Positions 9,926 to 20,220 are shown, counted from the stretch's first letter. The stretch is DNA of 64,000 bases from Vibrio cortegadensis (GCF_024347395.1 NZ_AP025473.1:1178001-1242000); one strand, 5' to 3'. The notes: generated by a model not told the origin, from the sequence alone. Made by a program: numbers and translations.

Positions 9926-10232
9926 CCTTCGTATTCAGCGATAAAAATCAAATCTGAATAAACTTTACTCACCAATAAGTTTTTAGATAAAAAATCAGAA
10001 ACTAATAACTAATATATTTATAACTAAGAGAACATAATTATCTTAATAAATTAAGTAAAAACATAAGCCGTTTTAAGAAAATAGTAGTAATATATTTATC
10101 TAAAACAGAAATGATACTTTTTAAGTGAATATAGCATGGCTATTCTAAGCCAACTTTAAGGCTATTCCTTATATTAGGTTTTAAATCTAAGTATCCCCTC
10201 TTTATCTTTTAAACAAACCGTGGCATAGCAAA
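9926..10232. other. A+T-rich intergenic region upstream of sgrR-like gene
   Basis: About 300 bases of very A+T-rich sequence. It presumably holds the promoter of the regulator gene. No coding stretch, RNA gene or repeat could be supported. Confidence 0.4.
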
Positions 10233-11882
10233 ATGACCGAAACATGTCTTCGTAGATTGAGTCAGCTACTAAATCATTACAATCACTCTCAGTTGCATCA
10301 AGTTAGCTTAGATGATTTGGAAGCCGTCTTTGCCACCTCTAGACGTAATACTTCCAACATCCTCAAGATGCTAGATAACTGTGGTTGGATAAAATGGATA
10401 CCAGGCCGAGGTCGCGGTAAAGCCAGTACTCTCAAAGTAATGATCTCTATGCATCAAGCCCTGTATCGAACTATCCACCATGAAATTAGTAGCGGTAACT
10501 TCGATGCTATTCCCAAATACCTAGAGACGTATAAAGCGGTTGCAGCGAGTGCACTTAGCCAAGCAATGACGGAAGCCGCACAAGAAAATCAAGACGCAAA
10601 TTCTCTTATCATAAGCCAATATCCTTGGGTTAATGAACTTAACCCATCTGTGACGTATCGCTTTTCAGAGCTCCAAGTCATACGAAGTATTTATGATACC
10701 CTGTTCACTATTGATTCTAATGGTCAATTAAGCCCCCACTTAGCCTGTGACTACCAAACTGACGGGAAATTTATCTATATTTGGCTTCGCCCGGATATCC
10801 GAAGCCATGATGGCCTTATGCTAGAAGCTCAAGACGTCATCATTGCGCTAGAGCAGTTGGTAGCAACAGACGGCCCTGTAAAAAGATTGTTTCAACAAGT
10901 CGTAAAAGTCAGCTTTGATGACACAAGACAAGCTATCTGTATCGAGCTTATTCAGGAGAATCCATTATTCATATTCTGCCTCGCTACTGCTAACGCATCT
11001 ATCGTATCAAGACGTCACAAAGCTTTTAGTAATCAGAGAAGTGTGGCAATCGGGACAGGCCCATTTAAGCTAGAATACTGGGAAGAAGATAAGATAGTGA
11101 TGAAAAAACACCATCATTACTTCGCTAAAAAAGCACTGTTGGACCAAATCACCCTCTCCCACCAAGGAGAGGAGCTCGATAAGCATCTCTGTTATAACCA
11201 AGACACCGATGATAATGAAAGCTACACGATCCAAGCTTTTTCTTATTTGGCACATAACCGCCGCCCCAGCTGTTCAATTAGCGATCAAACGTGGCAAAGC
11301 TTGTTTAAGTTTCTGGAGAGTCGTCGATTTGAATTCGCAGCGCATAGTGACTTGGATGTAATGGATCTAATTGGAGCATCAGAATCAGTGAGCGATATAC
11401 CAAAGCTTACAGGCACTATTGTCTTGACACATCCAAAATGGACTATCAAATACCTAGAGAGAATGAGTGAGTGGCTTATCGCTTTGATTGGTCAAACTGG
11501 CCTAAGAGTAGAGCTAGTAGAATTATCTGATGCTAGTAAACCCCAACTCGTAAAAGAACAAGCGGATTTGCTACTTGTTGAAGACCTTATTGAGCCACCA
11601 TTACAATACGGTGCATACGAGTGGTTGCTTACAGGGACAGGTATTCGTTTCATCTTTGACACAGATGAGTTTGATCACCACGTCGACGCGGTACACGACG
11701 CGATTGCTCAAGGCAGACCTAAGGAACGCTTAATAGAAGTACTCGCCACATTAAGGCATAACGCGAGCATCTTGCCGCTATTTTGGGGCCAAGAACAAGT
11801 TACCTGTCAAAAAGGAGTATCTGGTATACAAATACGTAAGTCTGGATACAGTGATTTCTATAAGCTAAGGATAACCCCCTGA
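10233..11882 (+). CDS. SgrR-family transcriptional regulator (HTH plus solute-binding domain)
   Basis: A 549-residue regulator with the SgrR plan. The N-terminal winged-helix region (about residues 1-115; LEAVFATSRRNTSNILKML is a recognition-helix-like segment, followed by GWIKWIPGRGRGKAS) is fused to a family-5 periplasmic-type solute-binding domain (about residues 120-549, with the ELQVIRSIYDTLF and GTGPFKLE motifs). The length matches E. coli SgrR (551). In that family the second domain senses a small molecule in the cytoplasm and regulates transport or sugar-phosphate stress genes. No sgrS-like RNA or transporter was seen beside it, so the regulon here is unknown. It ends facing the leftward genes at 12130-14786. 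Confidence 0.85.
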   Translation: MTETCLRRLSQLLNHYNHSQLHQVSLDDLEAVFATSRRNTSNILKMLDNCGWIKWIPGRGRGKASTLKVMISMHQALYRTIHHEISSGNFDAIPKYLETYKAVAASALSQAMTEAAQENQDANSLIISQYPWVNELNPSVTYRFSELQVIRSIYDTLFTIDSNGQLSPHLACDYQTDGKFIYIWLRPDIRSHDGLMLEAQDVIIALEQLVATDGPVKRLFQQVVKVSFDDTRQAICIELIQENPLFIFCLATANASIVSRRHKAFSNQRSVAIGTGPFKLEYWEEDKIVMKKHHHYFAKKALLDQITLSHQGEELDKHLCYNQDTDDNESYTIQAFSYLAHNRRPSCSISDQTWQSLFKFLESRRFEFAAHSDLDVMDLIGASESVSDIPKLTGTIVLTHPKWTIKYLERMSEWLIALIGQTGLRVELVELSDASKPQLVKEQADLLLVEDLIEPPLQYGAYEWLLTGTGIRFIFDTDEFDHHVDAVHDAIAQGRPKERLIEVLATLRHNASILPLFWGQEQVTCQKGVSGIQIRKSGYSDFYKLRITP

Positions 11883-12129
11883 GAGGCAAACCACTGATGA
11901 AAAGTCATATTTCTGTTTTCTTGAGATATCACCACACTCTAAAAAACAGACAAAACGACGAGCGTTATAACTAAAATTGGGCCACAACTCCCTAAGAATG
12001 ACTCTTAATTTAGTTTGCCATTTGGCAAAGGCATCAGAACGACGAAGTTTATCTGTCACCATTTTGAACGACTGCTCGCTATAAACGGAAAAAGCAATTT
12101 TCCGAATATGGTCAATAATCTTGCATCGA

Positions 12130-12336
12130 CTAACGAATCGTTGGTTTAACCATTTGCCATTGAGATAACGCTTTGTTAGCAGCATCAATACAATAGCCGT
12201 CTTGCCTGTCTAACAGGTCAACCAACTTTAAGTGTGAACCCGTTTCCTTCCAATCTGCGCTTACTGGGCCAGCAAACAACAGCGATAGCAACGATATCAG
12301 CCCCAGCGACAATGCAGGGTTCGGTGTTTGATACAT
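12130..12336 (-). CDS. Small secreted protein, apparently truncated
   Basis: A 68-residue product with a good ribosome site (AGAAGGA, 8 bases before the ATG) and a clear signal peptide ending PVSA, followed by DWKETGSHLKLVDLLDRQDGY and CID. The mature part is only about 40 residues, and the last 18 (NKALSQWQMVKPTIR) look unlike the beginning. This suggests that the 5' end of a longer secreted-protein gene was joined to unrelated DNA at about 12170. The sequence that follows (11883-12180) has an open frame with no ribosome site and no recognisable domain. Whether the short protein is made or works is unknown. Confidence 0.5.
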   Translation of the reverse strand: MYQTPNPALSLGLISLLSLLFAGPVSADWKETGSHLKLVDLLDRQDGYCIDAANKALSQWQMVKPTIR

Positions 12337-12360
12337 TTTAGTGTCCTTCTAATATCGACT

Positions 12361-13548
12361 TTATAGAGCTGTGATAGATTTGGCATAATCCAACATTTCG
12401 TCAAAATATGGATTGTAGGTCAGCCTCGCATGAACCTTCCCTTCTTCCTTGTATCCCCAAGCGGAATACCACGGTTCATCACTATTTAAACAAGCTTCAT
12501 AATCAAGAGGTTCGGTACTGTTACGGCACATTTGGAATTCACCATTAGCGCCATAATAGAAATTGTCTTCACGGTACAACAAGCTCATGTGAGAGAAATT
12601 ACTGATACGTTTTGACGGCACGCGACTGTCGAAATGAACAACGCGTTTATCTAGCGTATCTGGCTTATCCCCAAACCAAATAAATCGGCTGTTTGCGTTG
12701 GTAAACTGTGTTTCAAACAGTTTAAGGACTTCAGCAACATTAACGACACTGTCATCTTGAGTGACCGCTAAAAAAGCAGGTCTGTCGAATGCCTTTCTTT
12801 CGAGGGATTTTTGAACCTCGTAGCTAGTCCAGTAATACTGTGCAAAGCCATTCAAAGGTACGCTATTGTATTTCATTTGATTGTTGTGATTTTTCGGGTC
12901 GCCTTGGAACACCCAATCAACAAATAGAGCGCCAGCAGGCGCAAGGAAATCTATATCACTGTCAGATTTAAAGGCCGGTGAAAACAGATACAGAGCCTCT
13001 ATGCTTGAATTGCTATTTGCATAATCCGTCACTAAATTCGCACCAGTAGAGAACCCGGCTAAAGACACCTCAAATCCCTCTTCTTGCATAATCTCGACTT
13101 GATTTTTAACTGTATTTTCCCAATCAGATATACTAATCGGCACCAAATCGGCGGGACGACTACCATGCCCCGGAAGCAACACACTGCGCACTAAGTAACC
13201 TTCATCGGCGAACTCTTGGGCAACATCGACAAAAGACCAAGGAGAGTCGCCTAGACCATGCACAAAAATGATGCCTTTTTTCAGTGTTTTCGCTTGGTTT
13301 GGTGAGATTTCAAAAGGGGTATTATAAGAAAGCTCCGCTGTATGATCGTCTTGCAAAAACACACGATTCTCTTCAAGCCAAGTTTGAACGGTTTGTTGAT
13401 ACTCTAGAAACGAGTCAAACTGTTGCACTGGAAATGCGCTAGTGGACATGTCATAGAGTGGGTGATCATATTCCTGCTCGCTGCTAATGCATCCAACAAG
13501 CAATAAACCACACACAATTAAAATAAGAGGCTTAAACCTAAATTTCAT
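12361..13548 (-). CDS. Alpha/beta-hydrolase lipoprotein
   Basis: A 395-residue lipoprotein. The signal sequence ends in the lipobox LLVGC, with the lipidated Cys at residue 20. The body is a serine alpha/beta hydrolase: IIFVHGLGDSPWSF is the oxyanion-loop HG motif (about residue 95), GFSTG near residue 167 is the nucleophile elbow, TQDDSVV is consistent with the acid, and NFSHMSLL supplies a likely catalytic His. Family knowledge suggests an esterase, lipase or carboxylesterase acting at the envelope. The substrate is unknown. It begins 20 bases after the stop of the upstream transporter gene, so the two probably form one transcript. Confidence 0.82.
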   Translation of the reverse strand: MKFRFKPLILIVCGLLLVGCISSEQEYDHPLYDMSTSAFPVQQFDSFLEYQQTVQTWLEENRVFLQDDHTAELSYNTPFEISPNQAKTLKKGIIFVHGLGDSPWSFVDVAQEFADEGYLVRSVLLPGHGSRPADLVPISISDWENTVKNQVEIMQEEGFEVSLAGFSTGANLVTDYANSNSSIEALYLFSPAFKSDSDIDFLAPAGALFVDWVFQGDPKNHNNQMKYNSVPLNGFAQYYWTSYEVQKSLERKAFDRPAFLAVTQDDSVVNVAEVLKLFETQFTNANSRFIWFGDKPDTLDKRVVHFDSRVPSKRISNFSHMSLLYREDNFYYGANGEFQMCRNSTEPLDYEACLNSDEPWYSAWGYKEEGKVHARLTYNPYFDEMLDYAKSITAL

Positions 13549-13568
13549 AAAATAGCGACCTTTTGTAC

Positions 13569-14786
13569 TTAGTTTGAAATGGAAGATGTTGATGAGTTGT
13601 TCTGCTTATTACTGGGGATCCGAGACCATGCCAGCCACAATAAGCCGCTGGTCACACCTATCGACAATTGGATCACACCAAGGCTTTTAATTAAAGAACC
13701 AGACTCGACAGAAACCAACATCATGCCCATTGCTCCACAAATCATTGACGTAAATTGAATAATTGCAACGGCAGAACCTGTGTCCTTGTCTTGTTGTTCA
13801 AGCATGAAATTAGTACCAGGTACTCGCGTTGTAATGGTAGCTAGCGTGGCTAATCCGATCAATGGGGCGAACAAAAAAGCCGAAGTTTCTCCAAGACTAA
13901 AAGTAAGTACGCCACACAAAATCAGAAGCATAAAGCAGAAAGAAATAATACGACTTGCAGACCAGTATTGAGTGATTTTGATGTAAGCCCGAGGTCCAAA
14001 TGAGGCAAATAGAGCATTTATCGCGAAGATATAACTAAACTCTTGCTCGCTAAAATTAAAGTGCTCCACATAGATGTAAGGACCAGCAGCGACAAACGCC
14101 ATCATCGACATTGGAGTAAGAGAAAACACTGCCAATAACAACAGAAACCGTGGATTCTTGAGTACGACACCCAGGCGTCCCCAAGATCTCACTACAGATC
14201 CGCTATAACGAGATGCCAACGTTTCTGTTAGGCAGAGTGAAAGCACAATCGATAGAAGACCAAAGATACCAAGCACAACAAAAATCATCTGCCAAGTGGC
14301 AACCTTAAGCAATAACGCCCCTATGACTGGCGCAACCATAGGCGCAATAACCACCAGCGACATAATGGTTGCCATTACCTTCTCTCGTTCTCTACCATCG
14401 TAAAGATCTTTGATAATAGCCACAGCGACAACCGTAACAGCACTACCACCAAACGCTTGAACAATTCGGAAACCAATCAATTGTTCTATGCTACCTGAGT
14501 TGGCACATAAGAAACTGGCAACAACGTAAATACTAGCCCCGATCAACAAAATTGGCTTACGACCAAACTTCTCACTGAGAGGTCCCCAAAATAACAACCC
14601 GAATGCATAGACAACGAAGTAGCTGCTCAGCGTAAAATTAACCATTGACTGAGTCGTGTCTAACGCTGCCACCATATTAGGAAGAGCGGGTAAATAAAGG
14701 TCGGTTGTTAAAGGAGGAAACGCGCTGATCATCACCAAAAAGATCAAAGTACCCGTATTGCCGAGTATGGGTTGTTTGTTTTTCAT
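13569..14786 (-). CDS. Bcr/CflA-type MFS multidrug efflux transporter
   Basis: An inner-membrane drug:proton antiporter of 405 residues with about 12 hydrophobic segments. It has the family signature FPPLTTDLYLPALPNM in the first segment and loop, then the MFS motif A form LSEKFGRKPILLIG, then motif C-like VIAPMVAPVIGALLL. Start: ATG at 14786 (MKNKQPIL), because GGTGAT lies just upstream. A GTG nine codons earlier would add hydrophilic residues with no role. It is followed by the hydrolase lipoprotein on the same strand. The substrate cannot be predicted. Confidence 0.85.
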   Translation of the reverse strand: MKNKQPILGNTGTLIFLVMISAFPPLTTDLYLPALPNMVAALDTTQSMVNFTLSSYFVVYAFGLLFWGPLSEKFGRKPILLIGASIYVVASFLCANSGSIEQLIGFRIVQAFGGSAVTVVAVAIIKDLYDGREREKVMATIMSLVVIAPMVAPVIGALLLKVATWQMIFVVLGIFGLLSIVLSLCLTETLASRYSGSVVRSWGRLGVVLKNPRFLLLLAVFSLTPMSMMAFVAAGPYIYVEHFNFSEQEFSYIFAINALFASFGPRAYIKITQYWSASRIISFCFMLLILCGVLTFSLGETSAFLFAPLIGLATLATITTRVPGTNFMLEQQDKDTGSAVAIIQFTSMICGAMGMMLVSVESGSLIKSLGVIQLSIGVTSGLLWLAWSRIPSNKQNNSSTSSISN

Positions 14787-14931
14787 TACATCACCAAGTA
14801 ACCGACCTGACACAGCAGGTCAGCATTATGAAATATCAAAACATCCATGTCTTTGAGGACTCAAACACTGCATTTAGCACTTAAAGCTGTCTGAGATAAA
14901 AATTGATTTGAAATTAAAAAGAGCTGAGAAT

Positions 14932-15448
14932 CTAAAAACTAGTCGGTTGACCCACTTCAAGCGTAATAAACTCAGAATCTGGTACTTGAGCTTCCTTCTT
15001 TGCAACGTCAAGTAACTCAACAGGTTCCAGACGAGACTCCGCCGTCATTTGAAACGTCCCATAGTGCATACCAATCGACTGTTTTGAGTTAAGATCTTGA
15101 TGAGCTTGCACTGCCTCAAAAGGATCAAGGTGCACCGGCTTGAAAATTTCTCTTGGTGCATACGCGCCAATAGGAATGAAGGCAATATCGACAGGTCCAA
15201 ACTTCTCATAAGCGTATTTGTAGTGATTGGCATAACCGCTATCGCCTCCAAAATAGATTTTTTGGTCGCCGATATGCATTAAAAAACCGCCCCATAGCGT
15301 TGAATTTCTATCGAAGGGAGTTCGACCCGAGTTATGTTGAACTTCTAAAAACCAAAGCTTAAAGATGTCATTAACCTGAACACTCTCTCCCCAATCTAGT
15401 TCGGTGGTGTTAACGCTAGAAGGGAGCCAAAACTCAGTGGAATCACTC
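14932..15448 (-). pseudogene. 5'-truncated MBL-fold hydrolase (UlaG/NAPE-PLD-like), cut by island insertion
   Basis: The C-terminal half of a metallo-beta-lactamase-fold hydrolase. The frame reads from about 15447 as STEFWLPSSVNTTELDWGES, through HNSGR, NSTLWGGF, a metal-binding GGDSGY, and MHYGTF (late metal His), to a stop at 14932. The N-terminal half, which in this family carries the HxHxDH zinc motif and the first strands, is absent. An in-frame stop at 15448-15450 and the 3' end of the neighbouring helicase gene (15456) replace it. An ATG at 15279 would give a 115-residue product without the active site. The gene is therefore judged inactive, and its broken edge marks the left junction of the island. 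Confidence 0.8.
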
Positions 15449-15455
15449 TAATAAG

Positions 15456-18400
15456 CTATGAGGCTTGGTAAGTCTCACCTTTTAAAGTCAGATGACCAGA
15501 CTTAACTTGCTCAGCAAGAACGTTCTCCGTTCTAACTTTCATCGCTTTGCTTGTACTAGAAAAGCCTAATACTTCTGTAATCGATTTAACCAAATCATCA
15601 CTCGATATAGAGAAAGTATCATTCACCGTATCCACAGCGGTTTTTGCTATTTCACCGTCATAAATCAAGTCATACTTGCGCTCATTCGATGGCAGTTCAG
15701 CTCGGTTACGAATGGTGATTGCACTTTGACTCGTAATAATGAACTCACCATCAAGGTCCACTTTACCTTGTCTATTAAGTAGACCAATCGCATCAAGGAT
15801 TGCTCGGTTGATACGAGCACCACTTCGAGAGCTGCCTACTGCCGATAACAAACGAATACTAAGCTGCTTAACGTGAATTGGAGATTCAAGCTCAACCACT
15901 TTAAATATATCTTCCGCTAATGTTGCTGTACTTACATCAGGTATCGTATCACCTAGCCCAAGGTATAACTGTTCTGTTGGGTAGACCTGATAGTTCGCAG
16001 CAGACGATTGATGTTCGACCTCTACCCTTTTAATCGCAGCTTTGACTTTTGGCTTTGATTGTACAACTTCTTCAACTAATGACTCTGAATCATAAGCTTC
16101 GTAATATGCAATCGCAGATTTAATAGCGTCATCAAGTCTTCCTGTTTCTTTGTGGCGATTGCGGAACCAATCAGTACTCCAGATACGGTGGAAACGCCAA
16201 CCTAACCCTTCAAGCACACTCTGACGGATGCGATCTCTATCTCGCGCGCTCTTAGAGCTGTGATAAGTTGCCCCATCACACTCAACTGCAAGCATATAGC
16301 GACCAGGTTTATGTGGATCTCTCACTGCAATATCAATATAGAAACCTGCACAACCGACTTGTGGTTGAACTTGATAGCCTAACGAACGAATTGATGTGAT
16401 GACTTCTTCTTCAAATGGCGAATCAGGCCCTTTACCTGTTTCTTCTCTCTTAACCAAGTCACCTGTTTCAGCGTAATGTAAGAAGTTTTTCAGCGCTCGT
16501 ACACCAAATGGAGATGCATCAGTGGTTGGCATCTCCTCGCCCTTAAAGTTACTGAAAACTTCCATGCACATACGAGCACGTGAAATAAGAACGTTCAGTC
16601 TACGCTCTCCACCTTCACCATTCAGCGGACCAAAACTCATAGGTAGACGACCTTCATTCGTCTTGCCATAACCGATGCTTATGTAGATAGTGTCACGTTC
16701 GTCACCTTGTACGTTTTCAAGGTTCTTAACGAAGAAGTCCTCTCCTTCTTCATGCTCTCCAAAGAAGTGTTCGAGATCTGGGTTCGCCTTTCTCAATCGT
16801 TCAACTTCTAGCAAGATTGCATCACGTTGAGCTGTACTGAATGCAACTACGCCCAGTGTTTGGTTTGGTGTTGTTTTAGCGTGTTTAATTACCGCCTCTG
16901 CAACGGCTGCGGCTTCACCTATGTTGCTTCTTGAACCACCTCGGTCATAAGTGGTACTCGGCAAGTAATTGAGGCTCAAGCCTTTTGCATTAGGGTTAAT
17001 TCCAGATGACGGGAAAATCATCAGTTTGTTGTCATAAAATTCTTGGTTTGACACCGCGATTAACGATTCATGGCGACTACGGTAGTGCCATTTAAGCATT
17101 TTTTCTGGCGTACCTGACGCTAAGAACATCCCCAAAATACTTTCTATATCAGCCGTTAAGCTCTCTTCAGCCTCATCATCGTCAAGGACTAACTGCTTAC
17201 CAAAGAAGCTAGTTGGTGGCATCTGTTTCGTATCACCAACAACGATGACCTGTTTACCGCGCAGAATGGCTCCAAGTGCATCGGCAACTTTAACCTGTGA
17301 CGCTTCATCGAAGATAACTAAATCGAAGTCAACAACACCTGGCTCTAGGTAGGTTGAAATCGACATTGGACTCATCATAAAGACAGGTTTGATTTGTTGT
17401 ATCACTCGACCCGATTTATTGAGCAGACGTCTAATAGGCATTTGACGGCGCTTTTTATTAAACTCACGCCTTAACGTTTCTACTTCACCTCTCGCTGATG
17501 GGTTCGGTAGATTATCGTAAAGCTGTTTTACCAAAGATTCTTGCGAAAAGTGGAACAATTGACCGTCAATATCACTGAACTGTTCAATTTGTTTTTCATG
17601 CTCAACACGATCAAAGTAGCGGATTTCATCTCGTGAATCATATTGGTGATCCACAAGCGAACTGTAGTACGTGAATTTAAAGCAATCTTGAATAAGTGGG
17701 GACTTTTTCGTCCAAGTGAATGCCTGTTGTCTCCAATCAGAAAGTCCAATGGCATCAAGATTAGAGCCTAAACGATTAAAACGTGTTAATAGGTAGAACT
17801 TCTGAATATCACTCTCAATCGTTTCAACTTCCTCACATTGCAGAGCATCACATCGTTCGGCAAAAGAACTGAGATCCAATTGCAGCAGTGATGCGATTTC
17901 ATTCATCACGTTCGTGCGCTTTTCGATAAGTACCTTAACCTTATCAAGTTCTGCAGCAGTAAAGGCAATTTCCTTTGATGGATCTAGGTATTGCGCTGCA
18001 CTGTGATCCAACGTTCCAGACTTAATACCTGAGTGGCATTGCTGCACCCATTGAAGCGGCTTTAGTATCGCTTTCCAATCGGTACTCTCATTTTTAAAAT
18101 GACTACCGATAGTATCAATTGCCAGTTGTGCAGATTCCATAAAGCTTTTTTGAGTCGAACGATACTCCAGTACCGCATCCATCTTCTCAATCCATTCACT
18201 TGCGCCACCAGCAAGCCCATTTTTACACATGCCTGCATAGGTGCTTTTTGCTTTACGGTAATCACCAGATAGAAATCTCCACCACTTTTGACCTGTTGTA
18301 AGTAACGAGCCACGAATTGGCATCCAATCATAATCTAATGCACTATCAACAAAGTGCTCTGAAAGTTCGGATTTTTGATCTTGTAGCGTTGCACCTTGAA

Positions 18401-20159
18401 GCGCAAAATTGAGTATCGCATCGCCTTTCGATTCCCAAGCAGGAGCGTTTACATCAACACTCTCAAGCTCGGGTCTATCTGCAATAAGGGATAGGCCATC
18501 AAGCACTGAAGTGCAATCTGTATAGGTAGCGATCGGTGAGACGTAACCAGCGCAGGCATGAAGAGCTTTAACTTTGTCAATGATCTCTTGCTGTGTTTGC
18601 ACGACTTCAGCAACAAGCTTTTGTGCCGACTTGTTATCTGATGGCGAATAATCTTTAAGATTAGTAGATGAAAACAGATTCAGGCTTGGTGCAGCGTGCT
18701 CAGTTAAGTAATCAACGACCTCCGTGATCTTAACAAGAGCTGACAGGTAGTAACTCTTATCCCAAACGTTTAAATCAAAGTCGATACGAGGCAGTTCATC
18801 TAACTCGATTGAAGCATCGATAATGATTCGCTCTAGCTGTGAGCTATAACCTAAAGCATCATGATAGCTGACATCTGTATTTGCAATGCTCTCATTGACC
18901 GACTGGCAGTAATCATCCAATTTATTACGTAGAGAAACCAAGCGATCAATATCTTCACTCCTCTCAGGGGTAACAGGAGCATGCTGCATCAGTGTATGTT
19001 CTAATGAAGAAAGAACAGACTTCTTATTCGCCTTATGTGAGTGAAGTTCTAATACTGAATCACTAATATGACAGTTATCTAATCGGCGCTTAACAACGTC
19101 AAGTGCTGCCATTTTTTCAGCAACAAACAGTACCTTTTTGTTATCTGCTAGAGCCTGAGAGATAATATTGGTGATGGTTTGAGACTTACCAGTACCTGGA
19201 GGTCCCTGAATGACAAGGTTTGCTCCAGACTTCGCAGCAAGAACCGCCTCTGTTTGGCTTGAATCAGAATCTAAAACCAGTTGAACTTCTTCAACACGGT
19301 TTACGTCCATTGGTGTTGAATCAAGCAAGGTAGCATCACGCTCAAAACCTTCAGTGAACAACTTCTGGATCAAGCTGTTTTCCGATGGTTTCTTGCCTTC
19401 AGGCCATACATCATCAGATAAGTCTTGATACATCTGAAACTTACCAAACGAGAAGAAGCTTAAGACGATCTTATTACTTTCAACTGACCAACGCTTTTCT
19501 CCTGCAATGGCTGTAGCAACCTGATCTAAGTACCCTTGGAAATCATAGTCATTCTCACCCTCTTCAAATTCAGGTAGAGCGATACCAAATTCCATCTTCA
19601 ACTTAGCTGCAAGCGTAAGGTTTGTTCCTAGCTCTGACTCTGTGTAGCGTATTTTGTATGCATCACCTGCGTCAGCTCGGAATATTTCAACAGGAATGAG
19701 TACTAAGGGAGCATATCTCGGTAGGTCAGAATTATCATCTTCAAACCATTTCACGAAGCCAAGAGCAAGGTAGAGAAGGTCAACGCCCTGCTCTTGCACA
19801 AAAGTCGTCGCCTCTGTGCTAAGTTTCAGTAAGCGAGTATCAAGAGACTTGCGGAATAACTGTGTTTGCAAGACGTTATCGGCATGTCTTTTATCACCAT
19901 TGGTTTCTTCAAGATGAGTCGTCAAATCAGCTAAAGATATTGATTTGCTGTCGTCTGTATCGAGAGAGTCTGGCATTGGTAGGAATGACATCATTTTCGA
20001 GTCTTCGACCAAGTGCTCAAACACTTGCTCAGATTTTTCATCAACGATGTCTAAGGTTTTGGCTCCCTTGCCAACATTAAGTAGCGTGTTCCCTCTAAGC
20101 CCCATATCAAGGAGTTCTTGACGGCTTTTATCGAAAATATCTTTAAGATTTGAGTTCAT
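15456..20159 (-). CDS. DUF4011-helicase-Vsr-DUF3320 defence protein (Hhe-like)
   Basis: A very large single-protein nuclease-helicase of about 1567 residues. Order: DUF4011-like N-terminal region; superfamily 1 helicase core with Walker A GPPGTGKS (about residues 319-326), Walker B-type LVIFDEAS, motif III GDTKQMPPTSFF and a late ENVQGDERD motif; then a Vsr/MTES_1575-type PD-(D/E)xK nuclease region (about 1235-1340) with SPFEEEV, YIDIAV and VECDGATYH; and a DUF3320-like C-terminus (about 1420-1530). This architecture has been reported as a stand-alone phage-defence protein. Start: ATG at 20159, preceded by GAGG, with MNSNLKDIFDKSRQELLDMGLRG matching family N-termini; a frame extension to 20204 adds 15 unlikely residues. 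It is the first island gene after the junction. The gene 61 bases upstream is IS-disrupted. Confidence 0.85.
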   Translation of the reverse strand: MNSNLKDIFDKSRQELLDMGLRGNTLLNVGKGAKTLDIVDEKSEQVFEHLVEDSKMMSFLPMPDSLDTDDSKSISLADLTTHLEETNGDKRHADNVLQTQLFRKSLDTRLLKLSTEATTFVQEQGVDLLYLALGFVKWFEDDNSDLPRYAPLVLIPVEIFRADAGDAYKIRYTESELGTNLTLAAKLKMEFGIALPEFEEGENDYDFQGYLDQVATAIAGEKRWSVESNKIVLSFFSFGKFQMYQDLSDDVWPEGKKPSENSLIQKLFTEGFERDATLLDSTPMDVNRVEEVQLVLDSDSSQTEAVLAAKSGANLVIQGPPGTGKSQTITNIISQALADNKKVLFVAEKMAALDVVKRRLDNCHISDSVLELHSHKANKKSVLSSLEHTLMQHAPVTPERSEDIDRLVSLRNKLDDYCQSVNESIANTDVSYHDALGYSSQLERIIIDASIELDELPRIDFDLNVWDKSYYLSALVKITEVVDYLTEHAAPSLNLFSSTNLKDYSPSDNKSAQKLVAEVVQTQQEIIDKVKALHACAGYVSPIATYTDCTSVLDGLSLIADRPELESVDVNAPAWESKGDAILNFALQGATLQDQKSELSEHFVDSALDYDWMPIRGSLLTTGQKWWRFLSGDYRKAKSTYAGMCKNGLAGGASEWIEKMDAVLEYRSTQKSFMESAQLAIDTIGSHFKNESTDWKAILKPLQWVQQCHSGIKSGTLDHSAAQYLDPSKEIAFTAAELDKVKVLIEKRTNVMNEIASLLQLDLSSFAERCDALQCEEVETIESDIQKFYLLTRFNRLGSNLDAIGLSDWRQQAFTWTKKSPLIQDCFKFTYYSSLVDHQYDSRDEIRYFDRVEHEKQIEQFSDIDGQLFHFSQESLVKQLYDNLPNPSARGEVETLRREFNKKRRQMPIRRLLNKSGRVIQQIKPVFMMSPMSISTYLEPGVVDFDLVIFDEASQVKVADALGAILRGKQVIVVGDTKQMPPTSFFGKQLVLDDDEAEESLTADIESILGMFLASGTPEKMLKWHYRSRHESLIAVSNQEFYDNKLMIFPSSGINPNAKGLSLNYLPSTTYDRGGSRSNIGEAAAVAEAVIKHAKTTPNQTLGVVAFSTAQRDAILLEVERLRKANPDLEHFFGEHEEGEDFFVKNLENVQGDERDTIYISIGYGKTNEGRLPMSFGPLNGEGGERRLNVLISRARMCMEVFSNFKGEEMPTTDASPFGVRALKNFLHYAETGDLVKREETGKGPDSPFEEEVITSIRSLGYQVQPQVGCAGFYIDIAVRDPHKPGRYMLAVECDGATYHSSKSARDRDRIRQSVLEGLGWRFHRIWSTDWFRNRHKETGRLDDAIKSAIAYYEAYDSESLVEEVVQSKPKVKAAIKRVEVEHQSSAANYQVYPTEQLYLGLGDTIPDVSTATLAEDIFKVVELESPIHVKQLSIRLLSAVGSSRSGARINRAILDAIGLLNRQGKVDLDGEFIITSQSAITIRNRAELPSNERKYDLIYDGEIAKTAVDTVNDTFSISSDDLVKSITEVLGFSSTSKAMKVRTENVLAEQVKSGHLTLKGETYQAS

Positions 20160-20220
20160 CTTGCAGTTAAACCTCATATTGCAGTAACCGCATTCTATAC
20201 CCAACCATCATTTATACTAC

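Noticed and set aside
11865..12188. A 107-codon minus-strand open frame after the sgrR-like gene
   Set aside because: It overlaps both the regulator's 3' end and the small secreted-protein gene, lacks a ribosome site and has no recognisable domain. It looks like non-coding or repeat-derived sequence.
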